Part shown: in pieces, positions 48,397-59,221 of the stretch | Numbering within the stretch: the stretch's first letter is position 1 | Layout of the letters: each line of letters opens with the position of its first letter | Assembly: GCA_033239525.1 (NCBI GenBank) | Contig: BSYO01000025.1 | Coordinates: 124,001-188,000 of the forward strand | Direction: 5' to 3' | Length of the DNA: 64,000 nucleotides | Source: Nepenthes gracilis | Taxonomy: Eukaryota > Streptophyta > Magnoliopsida > Caryophyllales > Nepenthaceae | The notes under the pieces: model-generated | The model's database searches: none | What the model was told of the DNA's origin: nothing | The model's input: only the letters and a program-made list of their open reading frames with translations | Position numbers and translations under genes: made by a program

Positions 48397-49302
48397 TGCC
48401 TCTAACTATAAAATACGAATGCCTCCGACTGTCCCTGTTAATCATTACTCTGATCCCGAAGGCCAACACAATAGGACCGGAATCCTATGATGTTATCCCA
48501 TGCTAATATATCCAGAACTTAGGCCTGCTTTGAGCACTCTAATTTCTTCAAAGTAACAGTGCTAGAGACACGACCCGGCCAATTAAGGCCAAGAGCGCAT
48601 CGCCGGCAGAAGGGACGAGACAATCGGTGCTCACCGTAGGCGGACCGGTCGCCCCATCCCAAGGTCCAACTACAAGCTTTTTAACTGCAACAACTTAAAT
48701 ATACGCTATTGGAACTGGAATTACCATGGTTGTTGGCACCAGACTTGCCCTCGAATGGATCATCGTTAAGGGATTTAGATTGTACTCATACCATTTATCA
48801 GACTCAATGAGCTCAGTATTGTTATTTATTATCACTACCTCCCCATGTCAGGATTGGGTAATTTGTGCGCCTACTGCCTTCCTTAGAGTGGTAGTTGTTT
48901 CTCAGGCTCCCTCTCCGGAATCAAACCCTAATTCTCCGTCACCTGTCACGACCATGGTAGGCCACTATCCTACCATCGAAAGTTGATAGGGCAGAAATTT
49001 GAATGATGCATCGTCAGCGTCAAAGCTATGCAATCCATCAAGTTATCATGAATCATCAAAGCAACGGGTTAAACCTGCGTCGACCTTTTATCTAATAAAT
49101 GCATCCCTTTCAGAAGTCGGGGTTTGTTGCATGTATTAGCTTTAGAATTACTACGGTTATCCGAGTAGCAGGTACCATCAAACAAACTATAACTGATTTA
49201 ATGAGCCATTCGTAGTTTCACCGTCTAAATTAGTTCATACTTACACATGCATGGCTTAATCTTTGAGACAAGTATATGACTACTGGCAGGATCAACCAGG
49301 TA
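47498..49302 (-). rRNA. 18S rRNA, full length (relict)
   Basis: On the minus strand it starts TACCTGGTTGATCCTGCCAG at 49302 and ends GGAAGGATCATT at 47498, about 1805 bp, the normal plant length. All major conserved boxes are recognisable. Functional sites are damaged, for example the CCGCGGCTGCTGGCACC complement reads CCATGGTTGTTGGCACC near 48724-48740. Damage is dominated by CG-to-TG/CA changes, the mark of long-term cytosine methylation. Confidence 0.96.
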
Positions 49303-49410
49303 GCATTCCTTCCTCAACGCCGACACTCATGAGCCTTGCCGACCAACTTGGAGGCATGTCAAGAGGTCAATGAGTGTTCGATAGTTGTTTGTGTTTTATA
49401 GCGATCGGGT
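49303..49410 (-). other. 3' end of external transcribed spacer (relict), approximate
   Basis: GC-moderate sequence following the 18S 5' end (GCATTCCTTCCTCAACGCCG). It must contain the junction back to the retrotransposon, which I place at about 49400-49413 because Tat RNase H codons are readable from there. Confidence 0.55.
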
Positions 49411-50319
49411 TGACAAGATTGTGTTGACTGGCGTTAGGGCACGTTACTCCCTATGTTAACAAGATTGCGTTGGCACTTGTTTTCTCGGCCAGAAAGTTAC
49501 GGCACTACTTCCAAGCTTACCGGATAATCGTCTTGACCAACTAGCCATTAAAGGGTATCCTACAAAAACCCTATATTTTAGGGCAGTGGTTAAATAGGCC
49601 ATCGAATTGGAAGAGTTTAATATTGAATTCAAACCATGGCCAGCCATCAAGGGGAAGGCGCCGGCCGACTTTATCATCGAGACCACGACTATAATCCCCG
49701 ATGTAGACTACACTAGCAGCATCGACCATAATGTTGAAGCACCGGACTGGGTCCTTCACATGGATGGCTCGTTGATAAATTCGAGCAATGAGACCGGAGT
49801 AGTTCTGAGGACTGCCGACGGGTTCAAAGTAAAATACTTGTTGAAGCTTGGTTTCCCAGCAACAAATAATGCTGCCAAATACAAAGCCTTGCTTACACAA
49901 TTGCGACCCGCTAAGGAGAGCTCAGCTAGACACTTGATTGTGTACAGTGATTCAGTGCTGGTCGTCAACTAAATCTACGGAAGCTTCGAGGCATCTAACC
50001 CTCTACTGGCCAAATCCCTGGCTAAGGCAAAGAGTACGATCCAAAGGTTCAACAAACTCAACCTAGTTCACATACCAATGGCTGAAAACTGGAAGGTCAA
50101 CTAACTTACATGGGAGACGGTAGTTAAGAATTTAGAACAGTACTCAAGGGTTATGAGAGAGATTTTGAGCACTCTCAGCATAGATAAACAAGAAGCGATG
50201 CAAGTTTTTGATGACAAAAACTGGATCTCATCCTACTAGAGGTACCTTATGGATAGATCCCTACCCGAGAGTCCGGATGAGGCCAAGCATATAAAGAAGA
50301 CAACCGGCTGATATACCAT
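49411..50319 (+). pseudogene. Tat RNase H (remainder) and linker
   Basis: Protein resumes as VLTG...RY, then ALALVFSARKLRHYF (about 49469-49513), IIVLTN, FNIEFKPWPAIKGKAPADFI (about 49616-49675). The second RNase H-like domain typical of Tat follows: WVLHMDGSLINSSNETGVV (about 49748-49804), NNAAKYKALL, LIVYSDSVLVVN (about 49935-49970). Asp positions of the second domain are kept. About 15-25 residues expected between IREEPEI (46149) and this point are missing. Stops at 49594, 49970, 50102 and others. Confidence 0.82.
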
Positions 50320-51470
50320 CATGGACGAAAAGCTATATTGCCACAGGTACTTGACCACATTGGGTGAGATTCACCTCGAAATCTGTGGGTCTCATATCGG
50401 TAGTAAAAATCTACTTCAAGATGATGTGCTAGGTATACTACTGGTCAACAATGAAGAAGGATATCATGGATTTTGTGAAGAGGTGCAAGAATTGCCAAGT
50501 CCATGGCAATCTTCACCATCAACCGCCCACGGAGTTGAGAGCGCTTTAGGCACCTTGGTCATTCATGTAATGAGGGCTTGACATTCTCGATTCATTTCCC
50601 ATCACATCCGAGTAAAGGAAGTTCATTGCGGTAGGCATTGATTACTTTACAAAGTTGGCTGAGAGGCCCCCTTTGGCAAGAATAGTTGAGAAGAACGCCA
50701 CAGAATTCGCTCAACAAAACATAATCTATAGGTTTAGGATTTTTGAGGTCATCGTGACCGATAATAGAATCTAATTTACTGACAAGCGCATCACCAAGTA
50801 TTACATCAGTTTGGACGTTAGATTGGTCCACACTTTAGTAGCATATCCCTAAGAGAATAGGCAAGTAGAGGTCACCAACCGGATACCACTACATGGACTA
50901 AAGAGCAAGCTAAAAGATGTAGGGGGCTCCTAGGTGGACGAGCTACCCTCCATGTTATGGTCATACTGGATAACTCCTAAAGAGCCAACGTGCGAAACAG
51001 CTTTCAGTCTATGCTACAGAACTGAGGTTGTGATCCCGATTGAGAATGGGCTCCCAAGTCTATAGGTCGAGGCCTTTGACCCATACAATAACTCCCAATG
51101 ACTCAGAGAACACTTATACCTATTGGAGGAAGTGTGGGATGTAGCCAAAATGCGTATGACCACCTACCAACAATGAATTGCCTGCTATTACAATAAAAAA
51201 GTAAAAGCATGACAATTCAAAGTGGGAGACCTAGTCTTGCAGAGTATAGAAGCCACGGGCAAAATGTCCAACAGGAACAAACTTTCTTCAAATTGGAAAG
51301 GTTCATTCCTTGTCTCAACCATTTTATAGAACGGGGCATACAAGCTTCAAATCTAGAACGGAAAGCTGGTTCCAAGGATGTGGAATGGTATCCATCTAAA
51401 ACGGTATTTTTAGTAAGGTTCACACCAGATCCAAGTGGGTTATGCGTATATTTTGAAGTTTGCATGTAAT
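50320..51470 (+). pseudogene. Tat integrase
   Basis: The zinc-binding part is seen as EIHLEICGSHIGSK (about 50356-50397), keeping H...H; the Cys pair is in a shifted frame around CKNCQV (50486-50510). Core: AVGIDYFTK (about 50626-50655), NATEFAQQNI, VIVTDN (about 50748-50765), YYISLDVRLVHTL, QVEVTN. The C-terminal linker is FKVGDLVLQSIEATGK (about 51218-51265). The same blocks appear at 1-794 in the other Tat element. Stops are abundant. Confidence 0.82.
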
Positions 51471-52089
51471 ATTGTACTATGGTTAATAAAATAATTCTTC
51501 TTTTTGTATTTTTCTATGTCTCAATTCTTTTTTCTTTCTCATATAAATACTTGTGTGAAGTTGCATGGAAACAAACAATTTAGACAGCCCCTAAGTCAGG
51601 CGAATTTTCGCTCACCTACAATTAAACCTTGGTCCCATACCAAGCAGCCCGTAAGCAGTCGGACTAAACCTCGGTCCCATACCAAACGGCTCATAAGCAG
51701 TCGGATTAAACCTCGGTCACATACCAAATGGTCAAATTAAACCTTGGTCCCATGCCAAGTAGCCCGTTCGCAGTTGAACACAAAACTTTAGGAGGCTTTC
51801 ACAGCATGCATGTGATGACCTCCTCCCACAAGAGATAGCATCGTCAGTCTGCAATGGTTAATAAATCAAAGCAAAGCGTGAGAGAACACTGCACACTCCA
51901 ATAGCATAATGCCCAGAATCACGATCTAAGCACCGCCATCCGAAATAGAAACATTATCAAATCAAAAGAGATAAAGAATATGCTGCCATTTTATATTCAC
52001 AAAAATGTACAACGCCTCTTGCGACACAAAACGACATAGACATGCTTTTAGGGGCATTCAAAGGCCCTGTGTGTACAAGAAATCACCTA
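51471..52089. repeat. Tat spacer with tandem repeat
   Basis: At 51624-51783 a unit of about 42 bp (AAACCTCGGTCCCATACCAA and GGCTCATAAGCAGTCGGATT) is repeated four times, the third copy shortened. The remaining sequence shows no gene. Confidence 0.65.
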
Positions 52090-52920
52090 CTACTCATCTT
52101 GATGACTACCCGAAGATGGAGGATCCCTTGGGGGACATGGAACAGGCCTCTGACCACACCTGACTAGATATCCAATTAACTTCGATCGACAAGAAGCCCT
52201 AACATTCCGCGAGTCCAAGTAGCCAACAGGAAAATGGGGGTCCGCGAAGGAGATGATCCTCCTGCATAAGTGAATCCCAACCTGGAACTGCTTCTCTAGG
52301 GTGGGACCCTCCTCCTCAAGATGGAGCCTTGTCCTCAACTCACCTCCGAGCACCGCAATCCTCTCCATGGCTCGTGCATGTGCACCAGAGACTTCCTACA
52401 GCATGGCATCAGACTCTGACAGGGCTTGGTCGAGGTAATTGGCTCGTGCTTCACTCTGCAACGCGTCTCCAACCGCAACGTTAATGCGGTGCTCTTTCTC
52501 CTCTGCCACTACATTAGCCTAAGCCCATATTATGCGAGCAATCACATCTCCCTACGAAAACAAGAACTCATCCAACCCGCGAGGCCTCCTCATAGGCTGA
52601 CAAGTAAAAAATGAGTCAGTGAAGGGAAACTGCTAACATTTATTTGTACGGTTGCACAATAAACATACTAAGAGAGAGGGACCAACAGACTTAGGGCATG
52701 GAACTGCCCTCGAGACGCCCTAGGGATCGAGTCATGGAAGGCCCGAGTGGCTCCATTCCTCGCCGACGACTGCAACGGCGGAGTCCTCATCGCCATTCTC
52801 AGTCCGCTTCCTCCCATTGCTGCTCCTCTCTTTGGAGGAGGATTCAGGTGAAGGAGAAGACGACACCTCTCATCCTAAAGAAAGCAAAGTTGGGATGTCA
52901 ATCATGTCTTCGTCAGCCAT
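52090..52920 (-). pseudogene. Tat antisense gene 2
   Basis: The start MADEDMIDIPTLLSLG is at 52920. The first exon is Ser/Glu-rich and ends in the 52650-52680 area; an acceptor TTACTTGTCAG lies just above 52596. The last exon (to 52090) encodes GGELRTRLHLEEEGPTLEKQ and a C-terminal HLCRRI...FPVGYLDSRNVRA motif. The same motif ends antisense gene 1 (53429) and, more diverged, the antisense gene of the first Tat element (1374). No PF04195-like N-terminal domain is present in this copy. Function unknown. Confidence 0.5.
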
Positions 52921-53428
52921 GGTGAAAGTAGAGGAACTATAGGAGTAGGCGGTGAATCGAATCGTAGTAGACACCACTCTTAAATAAGCAAAACTCCCAC
53001 CAAAAATGACATCACTGCAGAGTTCGAAGGGTCGCGTCCACTTCGTGCGAGGTGACGCGTGTCTTTACCCGATTGAACTCGCCTGCACCTCCATAATGTC
53101 AGACGTCACATCACGTCATTGAGTCGCACACCATCACTATGGGATGGTCAAAATAAAGTCACAACCGGCACCGCCGTACAACAACCCAAATGCAACATGG
53201 GTCCCGGATCCAAAATTAAGCGTGTCAAGCCAGCCGACCAGCGCGAAAAAATGGAACAACACATAAGTAGAGAAATTAACACACTTGTGAAATGAGTTTC
53301 CTTTTATTAATTAAGTGTTGTTATACAAACGACCAATACGGGGGAGGAAAAATAAAATGTAAAAATATAAAAATATCCCGGCTAAGGTAGGGGCTTCTAG
53401 GAGGATGCAAGGAAGGCTCCCCTCCGCC
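52921..53428. other. Spacer between the two antisense genes
   Basis: Probably the promoter/leader of antisense gene 2 (GC-richer, 52945-53220, with CACGTCATTGAGTC-like words) and the 3' end of antisense gene 1. No further gene. Confidence 0.4.
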
Positions 53429-55301
53429 TTACGAGAAGTCGATTAGGTCATTGCGCCCCAGAGCTCTACAATTTATAGGGTCGAGGATACCCATTGGAAA
53501 GCCGAAAACTATCACTGTGGCAATTCGTCTGCAAAGGTGAATACCTTCCCAAAGTTTGGCCTTCAGCGCTTGGCTCACTTCCTCTGGACGCAGACAGGTG
53601 GTCATCTCATCTGCAAGCATGGCATCCTTCATTTGAAGTTCACCCGCCAGCTTCTTAGTTTTGAAGGCCTGAGACTCCAGCCTCCCTAATCGCTCTTTCA
53701 GCTCATATAGCTCGAACTTGAGGGCAACATTCTCCTCTCGATCCTGTTGGGCCTAAGCACTTGATTGGCTCAATAGCTCCCTTAGCCAAAGAATTGCCTC
53801 CTCCCGCTCGTCAATCATTTTTGGCTTTGGTGCAAGCCCTTCAATACAACACAAACAATCTTTTGTTCCTACAAATCCAAAAAAGTGAAGAAAAGTTAAA
53901 CCACACTAGTAGAACAAGAAAAGGAAAGAGTAAGTCTCCTTCGAATACCGTAAGAAACTTACGCTTTTTCTTCCCTGTTAGACTAGGCTCCTCAGGGCTC
54001 TGATGAGGGAAATTTTCCAACAGGCCAGCTGGAAGGCTAAGTGGGGCCGCCTCCAAGGCTAACTCCGCTATGGCTGCCATTTCCGCAGCAAAGTGGCCCT
54101 CCTCCATAGGAAGCTCCATGGAGGCGACGTCCAAAATGTTTGTCACCACAGGTGATAAGGCAATGGAGAAACTGATCTCTCCGGCATCCGCCGGTACTAC
54201 CGCCACTAACTCTGCCTGCTCTCTAATGGTCCGTTCTGCCGGCGGCCCAACCAACTACTCCACAAGCCCTTCAACCATTGGCCTAGTCGGCTCTCCCACC
54301 ATCAACCCAGCCGGTGCTGCAGGAACACCCAATGATGGCAACACGACAACTGGCTCCCCCGGTGGCAACTCCCAAATAGTCTAAATCTAAAAGAATGTGG
54401 GGAGTCTTAATCCAAGATTTCTCACCAAAGCCCTCCACTTACTCGACCATGCAAAAATTGGAGGCAATGGAGGAAGAGGAAGAAGGCGGAGCCGATGCAA
54501 CCTGCTTCTAGGAATAAGTACTAGAAGGATCCCCAATGCCAAGAGCTCTAACTTTCCTTTTAGTTTGGGAAGGGCTGCCAAAAGGATCCCGAATAACAAG
54601 GGCCCCAACTTTCCTCTTAGGTTGGAAAGGCACTGGGGTGGAGCCTTGGCCTTCTATATTGACGAGCATAGCCCCAATGAGCTTGCCTAACTTCCTCATG
54701 GGACACAAGGTGATCCCTTCTAAACTCATCCGGATGCACCCGGACTAACTCCAATAGAGGCTCAACAACCTCCACCTCTGGGGCCGAGGGCCTCTCGATG
54801 AAGACCTTAGACACGTTACCACAATCCTTGGATAAGGGTCAATTATAAGGAACCTTCATGTAGAAGAACCGATCCTTCCAATTTTTCACGGACTCGGATC
54901 ACGTTGTTGATGCGCAACTCCCTGGGGGTGAGCGAGATCCAAATTTTACTCTGAGTAAACCGAAAAATGATCCTCATCGCCTCCATAGTCAGCATCTTCG
55001 AATGGTAGCAAAAGAAAATGCAAAGCAAGCACAGATAATGCACAACATTCGTGTGAAGCATTGCGATGGGGATGCCAAGGGCCTGGAAGATGTGGATCAA
55101 ATCCTCAGGGACAAGGAGACAAAATCCACTCAGCAAGTGAGCTTTGTAAATAGCAATGTATCCCTCCGGTGATAAATAGTCCCTATCGTGTTTCCCCAAA
55201 ACAACAAACACGATGGAACGTGAGATGTTGTACTGTACGTATAAGGCCTTGATATCGCTAGAACCAAGAACGGAGCAAGTCACATTTACAGTAGACGCCA
55301 T
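53429..55301 (-). pseudogene. Tat antisense gene 1 (PF04195-like)
   Basis: The Met at 55301 opens MASTVNVTCSVLG. The Transposase_28-like core follows: YIAIYKAHLLSGFCLLVPED, LGIPIAMLHTNVVHYLCLLC and AMRIIFRFTQ (about 54940-55160). It aligns block by block with 2905-3441 in the first Tat element. A frameshift near 54860 breaks it. Downstream parts are a basic/acidic region and an Ala/Glu-rich segment (53963-54254). A likely intron at 53869-53962 has donor GTAAGTTTC and acceptor GGATTTGTAG. The final exon encodes a coiled coil and the HLCRRI...FPMGILDPINCRALGRNDLI motif. Role unknown. Confidence 0.7.
54536..54640. repeat. Short tandem duplication in antisense gene 1
   Basis: A unit of about 60 bp (GATCCC...ACTTTCCT.TTAG.TTGG) occurs twice in a row, encoding a repeated peptide on the minus strand. 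Confidence 0.55.
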
Positions 55302-56801
55302 GGAAGCAAGAAGATTAAGGGATAGTAGAACAGGAGTTGAAGAGGTGCAAGAGAAGTCGGAGAAATTTTGAACTGGCCCTCAGATTTTATAACGTTCTTC
55401 TCCACCAAAACGAAGCAGCGCCTCGAAAAGGTGCGGCAATCATACCGGACATGTGTCAAATCTTGAGAAAATGCAATCAAGTCAAATATCTTGTCACATT
55501 TATTGCTAGGATTACGGTTGACTTCTACAACAACACGTGGCAAAAAACGATAGAGAAGCTCGAGTCCCCAAACGGCTCAACAACTCATCGAGTGCCCAGC
55601 CTATGGTAGAATCAAACAATACATCATGACCACTCTTTTTATTCTCCGGTTTCCAGCCAGTCAACAAAACCGGTCAACATCTTCTCGATTATGCTTTCTC
55701 ACCGAATTCAAGCAGTTTGGTTAATGAAACTTATCAACCTCCATTTTGGTTCCGTTTTCACTCCGGAATTCAAGCAGTGTGGTCAACAAAGTCGGTCAAC
55801 CTCTATACCGAATCCCTATGGTTTGGTTAATGAAGCCGGTTAACAAACGTTTTGGCTTCGTCGCACTCTCTAGATCACAATGGTTTGGTCAACGAAGCCG
55901 ATCAACCGCCACTCCGACTTTGCTTTCTCTCTAGCTTCAAATGGTTTGGTCAACAAAACTAGTCAACTATCTTTTTTAACCGGTCCATCCCCACTCCGAA
56001 ACTATGGCCGTTCCATATGATGAGTCGCCAAGCCAGGACCCATAGCTCCTCGGCTATTTCGGAGCACAAAATAATAATAGTAACAACAATGGAAATAACA
56101 AGATATGTATAGCAACGAAAGATAAGGAGACAAACAAAAAAATTGTTTGCATAAATAGTTGCAACTTTTCTCATTAATTTTCTCTTTACAAATTACACGG
56201 CTTTCAAAGGTTAATACACAACAAAACAATAGTGATGGAGAGAGAAAAAGAGTAACATATAAGAAAGAAGCCCATCCAGAAGACCCTTCTTCTAGATCTC
56301 TAGGGAAGTGTCAAGATTCGAATGTGGCTTTAAGGTGGGCAAGATTTGAACGTGGATTCAAATCTTGTCGGTAGCTACCTACACGAAAATGGGTGATTAA
56401 AGTAGCTACTCGCACGAAAAGGAGCTACCAAAGCAGTCCAAGGACCATAACTCAAGACGGCAATGCCAGAGAACATGAACCGCCTAAGCTCAAAGCCGGC
56501 AGATAGAGCAGCAAGCTTCCCGACAATGCTGAGCCCCCACACCATTTTGCCACTTAATGAGGATAATGTGGAGAAACATCGGAAGCTCCCAATTTATAGC
56601 GCACGAGAAAGAAAATGGAACGCTAAACGCCAAGGAACCACCAACCTAGCGAATTTGCAGAGAATCGGGGAATAAAGGAGTCACGTCGAGAACAGTGAAA
56701 AAGGAAATTTGGGTTAGGTCTAAGAAGATAACACAACCCATCACATCCTATTATAAATATGCCGGAGGCTGAAGATTTAAGCCACCAGTATAGGGGCCTA
56801 G
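55302..56801. repeat. Tat region upstream of 3' LTR with minisatellite
   Basis: 55302-55600 is the leader of antisense gene 1. From about 55650 to 55975 a unit of about 60 bp is repeated five to six times; each unit contains TTTGGTCAACRAARCCGGTCAAC and a CTTTCTC...CAATGG part. 56160-56760 is non-coding. The polypurine-like AGGGGCC is at about 56792-56798. Confidence 0.65.
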
Positions 56802-57755
56802 TGATGGGGGTAGCTAAAGTGGCTCAGCCGAAAGAAGCAACAAGCCTAAAAGGAATCGCGGCCCAATGGCTCAAAGGTCGGTCAATGCCCCAATTGACAA
56901 GAGAAAGCCCTCAAGCAGTCAGAGGCGGCCCAAGCCAGAGGCGGCCCAAGCCAGAGGCGGCCCAAGCCAGAGGTGGCCCACGAGTCTTCTCTCACGTACA
57001 ATGGTCATCTGCCCTAATTGGATACGGTGCAGGGAATCTCACCAGTTGGCAATCTCCTCTGTAACAGAATCTCTCAAATAGGTGCACATCCTAGAAGGGA
57101 AGCCCTCAAATCAGCGTGTGACTCACAACGAAAGTTTCAGGATTCACAATGTGCGATATCTCCGTGGGGGAAGAAATCCTCCTTCCTAACCGTTACAACC
57201 CTGTATGACGCCTGCCCCCTCACAATAGATGGAAAGGATCCCCTTAGACGACTGACAGCCCACCTTGCCACCTAAGAAAGGTGGCGAAGCCTGATGGCTA
57301 TAAAAAGGTCCTAGGGACGCACTCCAAAGGCACACTCTCTTGAATACTCAAACTCATACAAGCAATCCTTCTCACCAGCAACCCATTGCTATTCTCTTTC
57401 TCACTACTTTTTCCCAACAAACCCAATGGTCAGAAAAGCCACTCTCCATAAGCGCACTACAACCTAAACCACTCTATGACAAGCGCACCTTCGAACAATT
57501 CTCGCAAATCCCCTTCCCAACATACATTCTTGCATACTTTGTTTTTATTTTCATTATCTTGGAAGACAGATTGTTGACTTAAGCGTTGGAGGATAAATCG
57601 GAGAGTGAGTCTTAATATTTTTCTCTGATTTCTTGTATCTTGTTATGGTATGTAGGATCCTAGGCCCACAGGATGGAGGTCAAACCAAACTTCAGCACCA
57701 ACCCACAAAGCAGCTGAACCTGAATCCGTTTAAGACTCGTATCCATGACACATCA
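56802..57755 (+). repeat. 3' LTR of Tat element
   Basis: Starts TGATGGGGGTAGCTAAAGTG. The 16-bp unit AGAGGCGGCCCAAGCC is repeated 3.75 times at 56921-56980. An intact TATA box, TATAAAAAGG, lies at 57299-57308. Ends CACATCA before CCTTG. Confidence 0.9.
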
Positions 57756-59120
57756 CCTTGCATATCTGATATTATGAATTTAATGACTCTTGTATGTCAT
57801 AAATTCGTACATGAGGTTCTACATGTTTTAAATTATTAAGTATAAATATTGTATGTGTTGAAAATGTAAATAAAATTGCTCTTACATGTATAAAAGGTTA
57901 GTAAACTTTTTTGCTTTGCTGAATTCTACACAATTACTAAATTTTCCTAAACTACATGCAAATTTAGCATTTCATGAGTTAAAAATCTATCACAACTTAA
58001 TTTCTATAAAAAGTGTAAGTTTTATAATATAAAGAATTATATAATTTTGAAGAAAAAATTCTGCAATTATGTTAAGATTATGAGCTCTTTTGTTAGAATG
58101 AGAAAATTAAAAATATGAAGAAATTTGTAGAGTTTTTATAAGAAAATAAATTGAATAATGGTTATTATTCAACGGATAGTATATTATAATATGTCTTAGT
58201 ATATTATAATTGCAAATCAAGTTTCAAATCTATTATCTATGGGTGAAAGTGGAGTTCAGCATCATCTATAAGGTTATTTGTATGACAACCCACCTACGAA
58301 TCTTAAATAGTAACATATGACATTTGTTTATGTGAAAATAAATATAACCTGAGTTTTGATTGTCAACTCATTTAGTCAGTAAGATCCTATAGGACCTTAG
58401 CCCCTAAAAAAATCAAATTTTAGTATGATTTGACAATAAGAAATGAGTAACAACATAATAAGAAATCTGCAACTGGACACATGTATTGTCTTAGTATTTC
58501 ATCGCACTTCATTAAAATCTGATGTATTGTTCATTTCAATATATTTTTAATACTAAGTATATATATTTAATTATAACTTATATGCCTTATTAAATTTTTA
58601 ACTTATTTCTTATTTCTATTTTATTAATCCATTTAGATAAAAGGTTTGAATACACAGGACAAGTAGGATTAATGAAGAACTGTTTTAAGAAAATTAGTTT
58701 AAAATTTTAATGTTAATTTGATATTTTACTTAAATTTTTGGACAGTAATTAATATGTTTGTTTCAATCAAATTATCGGTTTGTAATTTATGGGATGAGTA
58801 GTGGTTTTAATTGGTATTTTATGGATGTTGTCTATGTAATTTACACTTCAACAAGTCATGGATATCGGCTGGTTGGAGTGGTGGAATGCAACGGATGTTA
58901 ATTTCAATTGATTATTATATTCTGATTTTGTATTGGACAGGCATAACTCCTTATATAAGTTTTGACGTCACTGTATCGATCGGTGTCAGAGCCACATGAA
59001 ATGTGACATATTTTGAATAATATGCCTGAATCCTATTAACAATACAACATATATGATTTAGATAATTTTCCTAACCGATAATTAAATGACAGAATAATCT
59101 TTCTAGTTTAAATTTACTAA
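57756..59120 (+). repeat. LTR family copy 'd', right part
   Basis: Resumes with CCTTGCATATCTG, matching CCTTGCATGTCTT in copy 'c'. It contains AATATAACCTGAGTTTTGAT (about 58342-58361), GATCGGTGTCAGAGCCACAT (about 58977-58996, as GATCGGTATTCAGAACCA in copy 'c'). I place the end at about 59120 by comparison with the end of copy 'c'. Target duplication not resolved. Confidence 0.65.
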
Positions 59121-59221
59121 TTTACTTTTTAAAGGATTATACTTTAATGATATCGCCTGATCTTTACAAAATAAGTCTAAGCACAACCAAATAACATTAG
59201 TTTTAATAGACTTCTTTGTAC

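Larger units (their letters stand above)
41752..57755 (+). mobile_element. Complete Tat-lineage Gypsy retrotransposon with rDNA inside
   Basis: Paired LTRs (41752-42676 and 56802-57755) and a primer-binding-like site at 42689-42706. Then gag, protease, RT, RNase H and integrase on +, followed by two antisense genes on -, repeats, a polypurine tract (AGGGGCC, about 56792-56798) and the 3' LTR. The target duplication is CCTTG on both sides (41747-41751 and 57756-57760), exact. The unoccupied equivalent is seen in LTR copy 'c'. About 3.2 kb of reversed nuclear rDNA lies in the RNase H region (46150 to about 49410). All protein genes are broken, so the element is dead. Confidence 0.92.

Noticed and set aside
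58977..58996. GATCGGTGTCAGAGCCACAT as a primer-binding site marking the end of LTR copy d
   Set aside because: Copies b and c carry the equivalent motif well inside the LTR, with another 150-200 bp of shared sequence after it.
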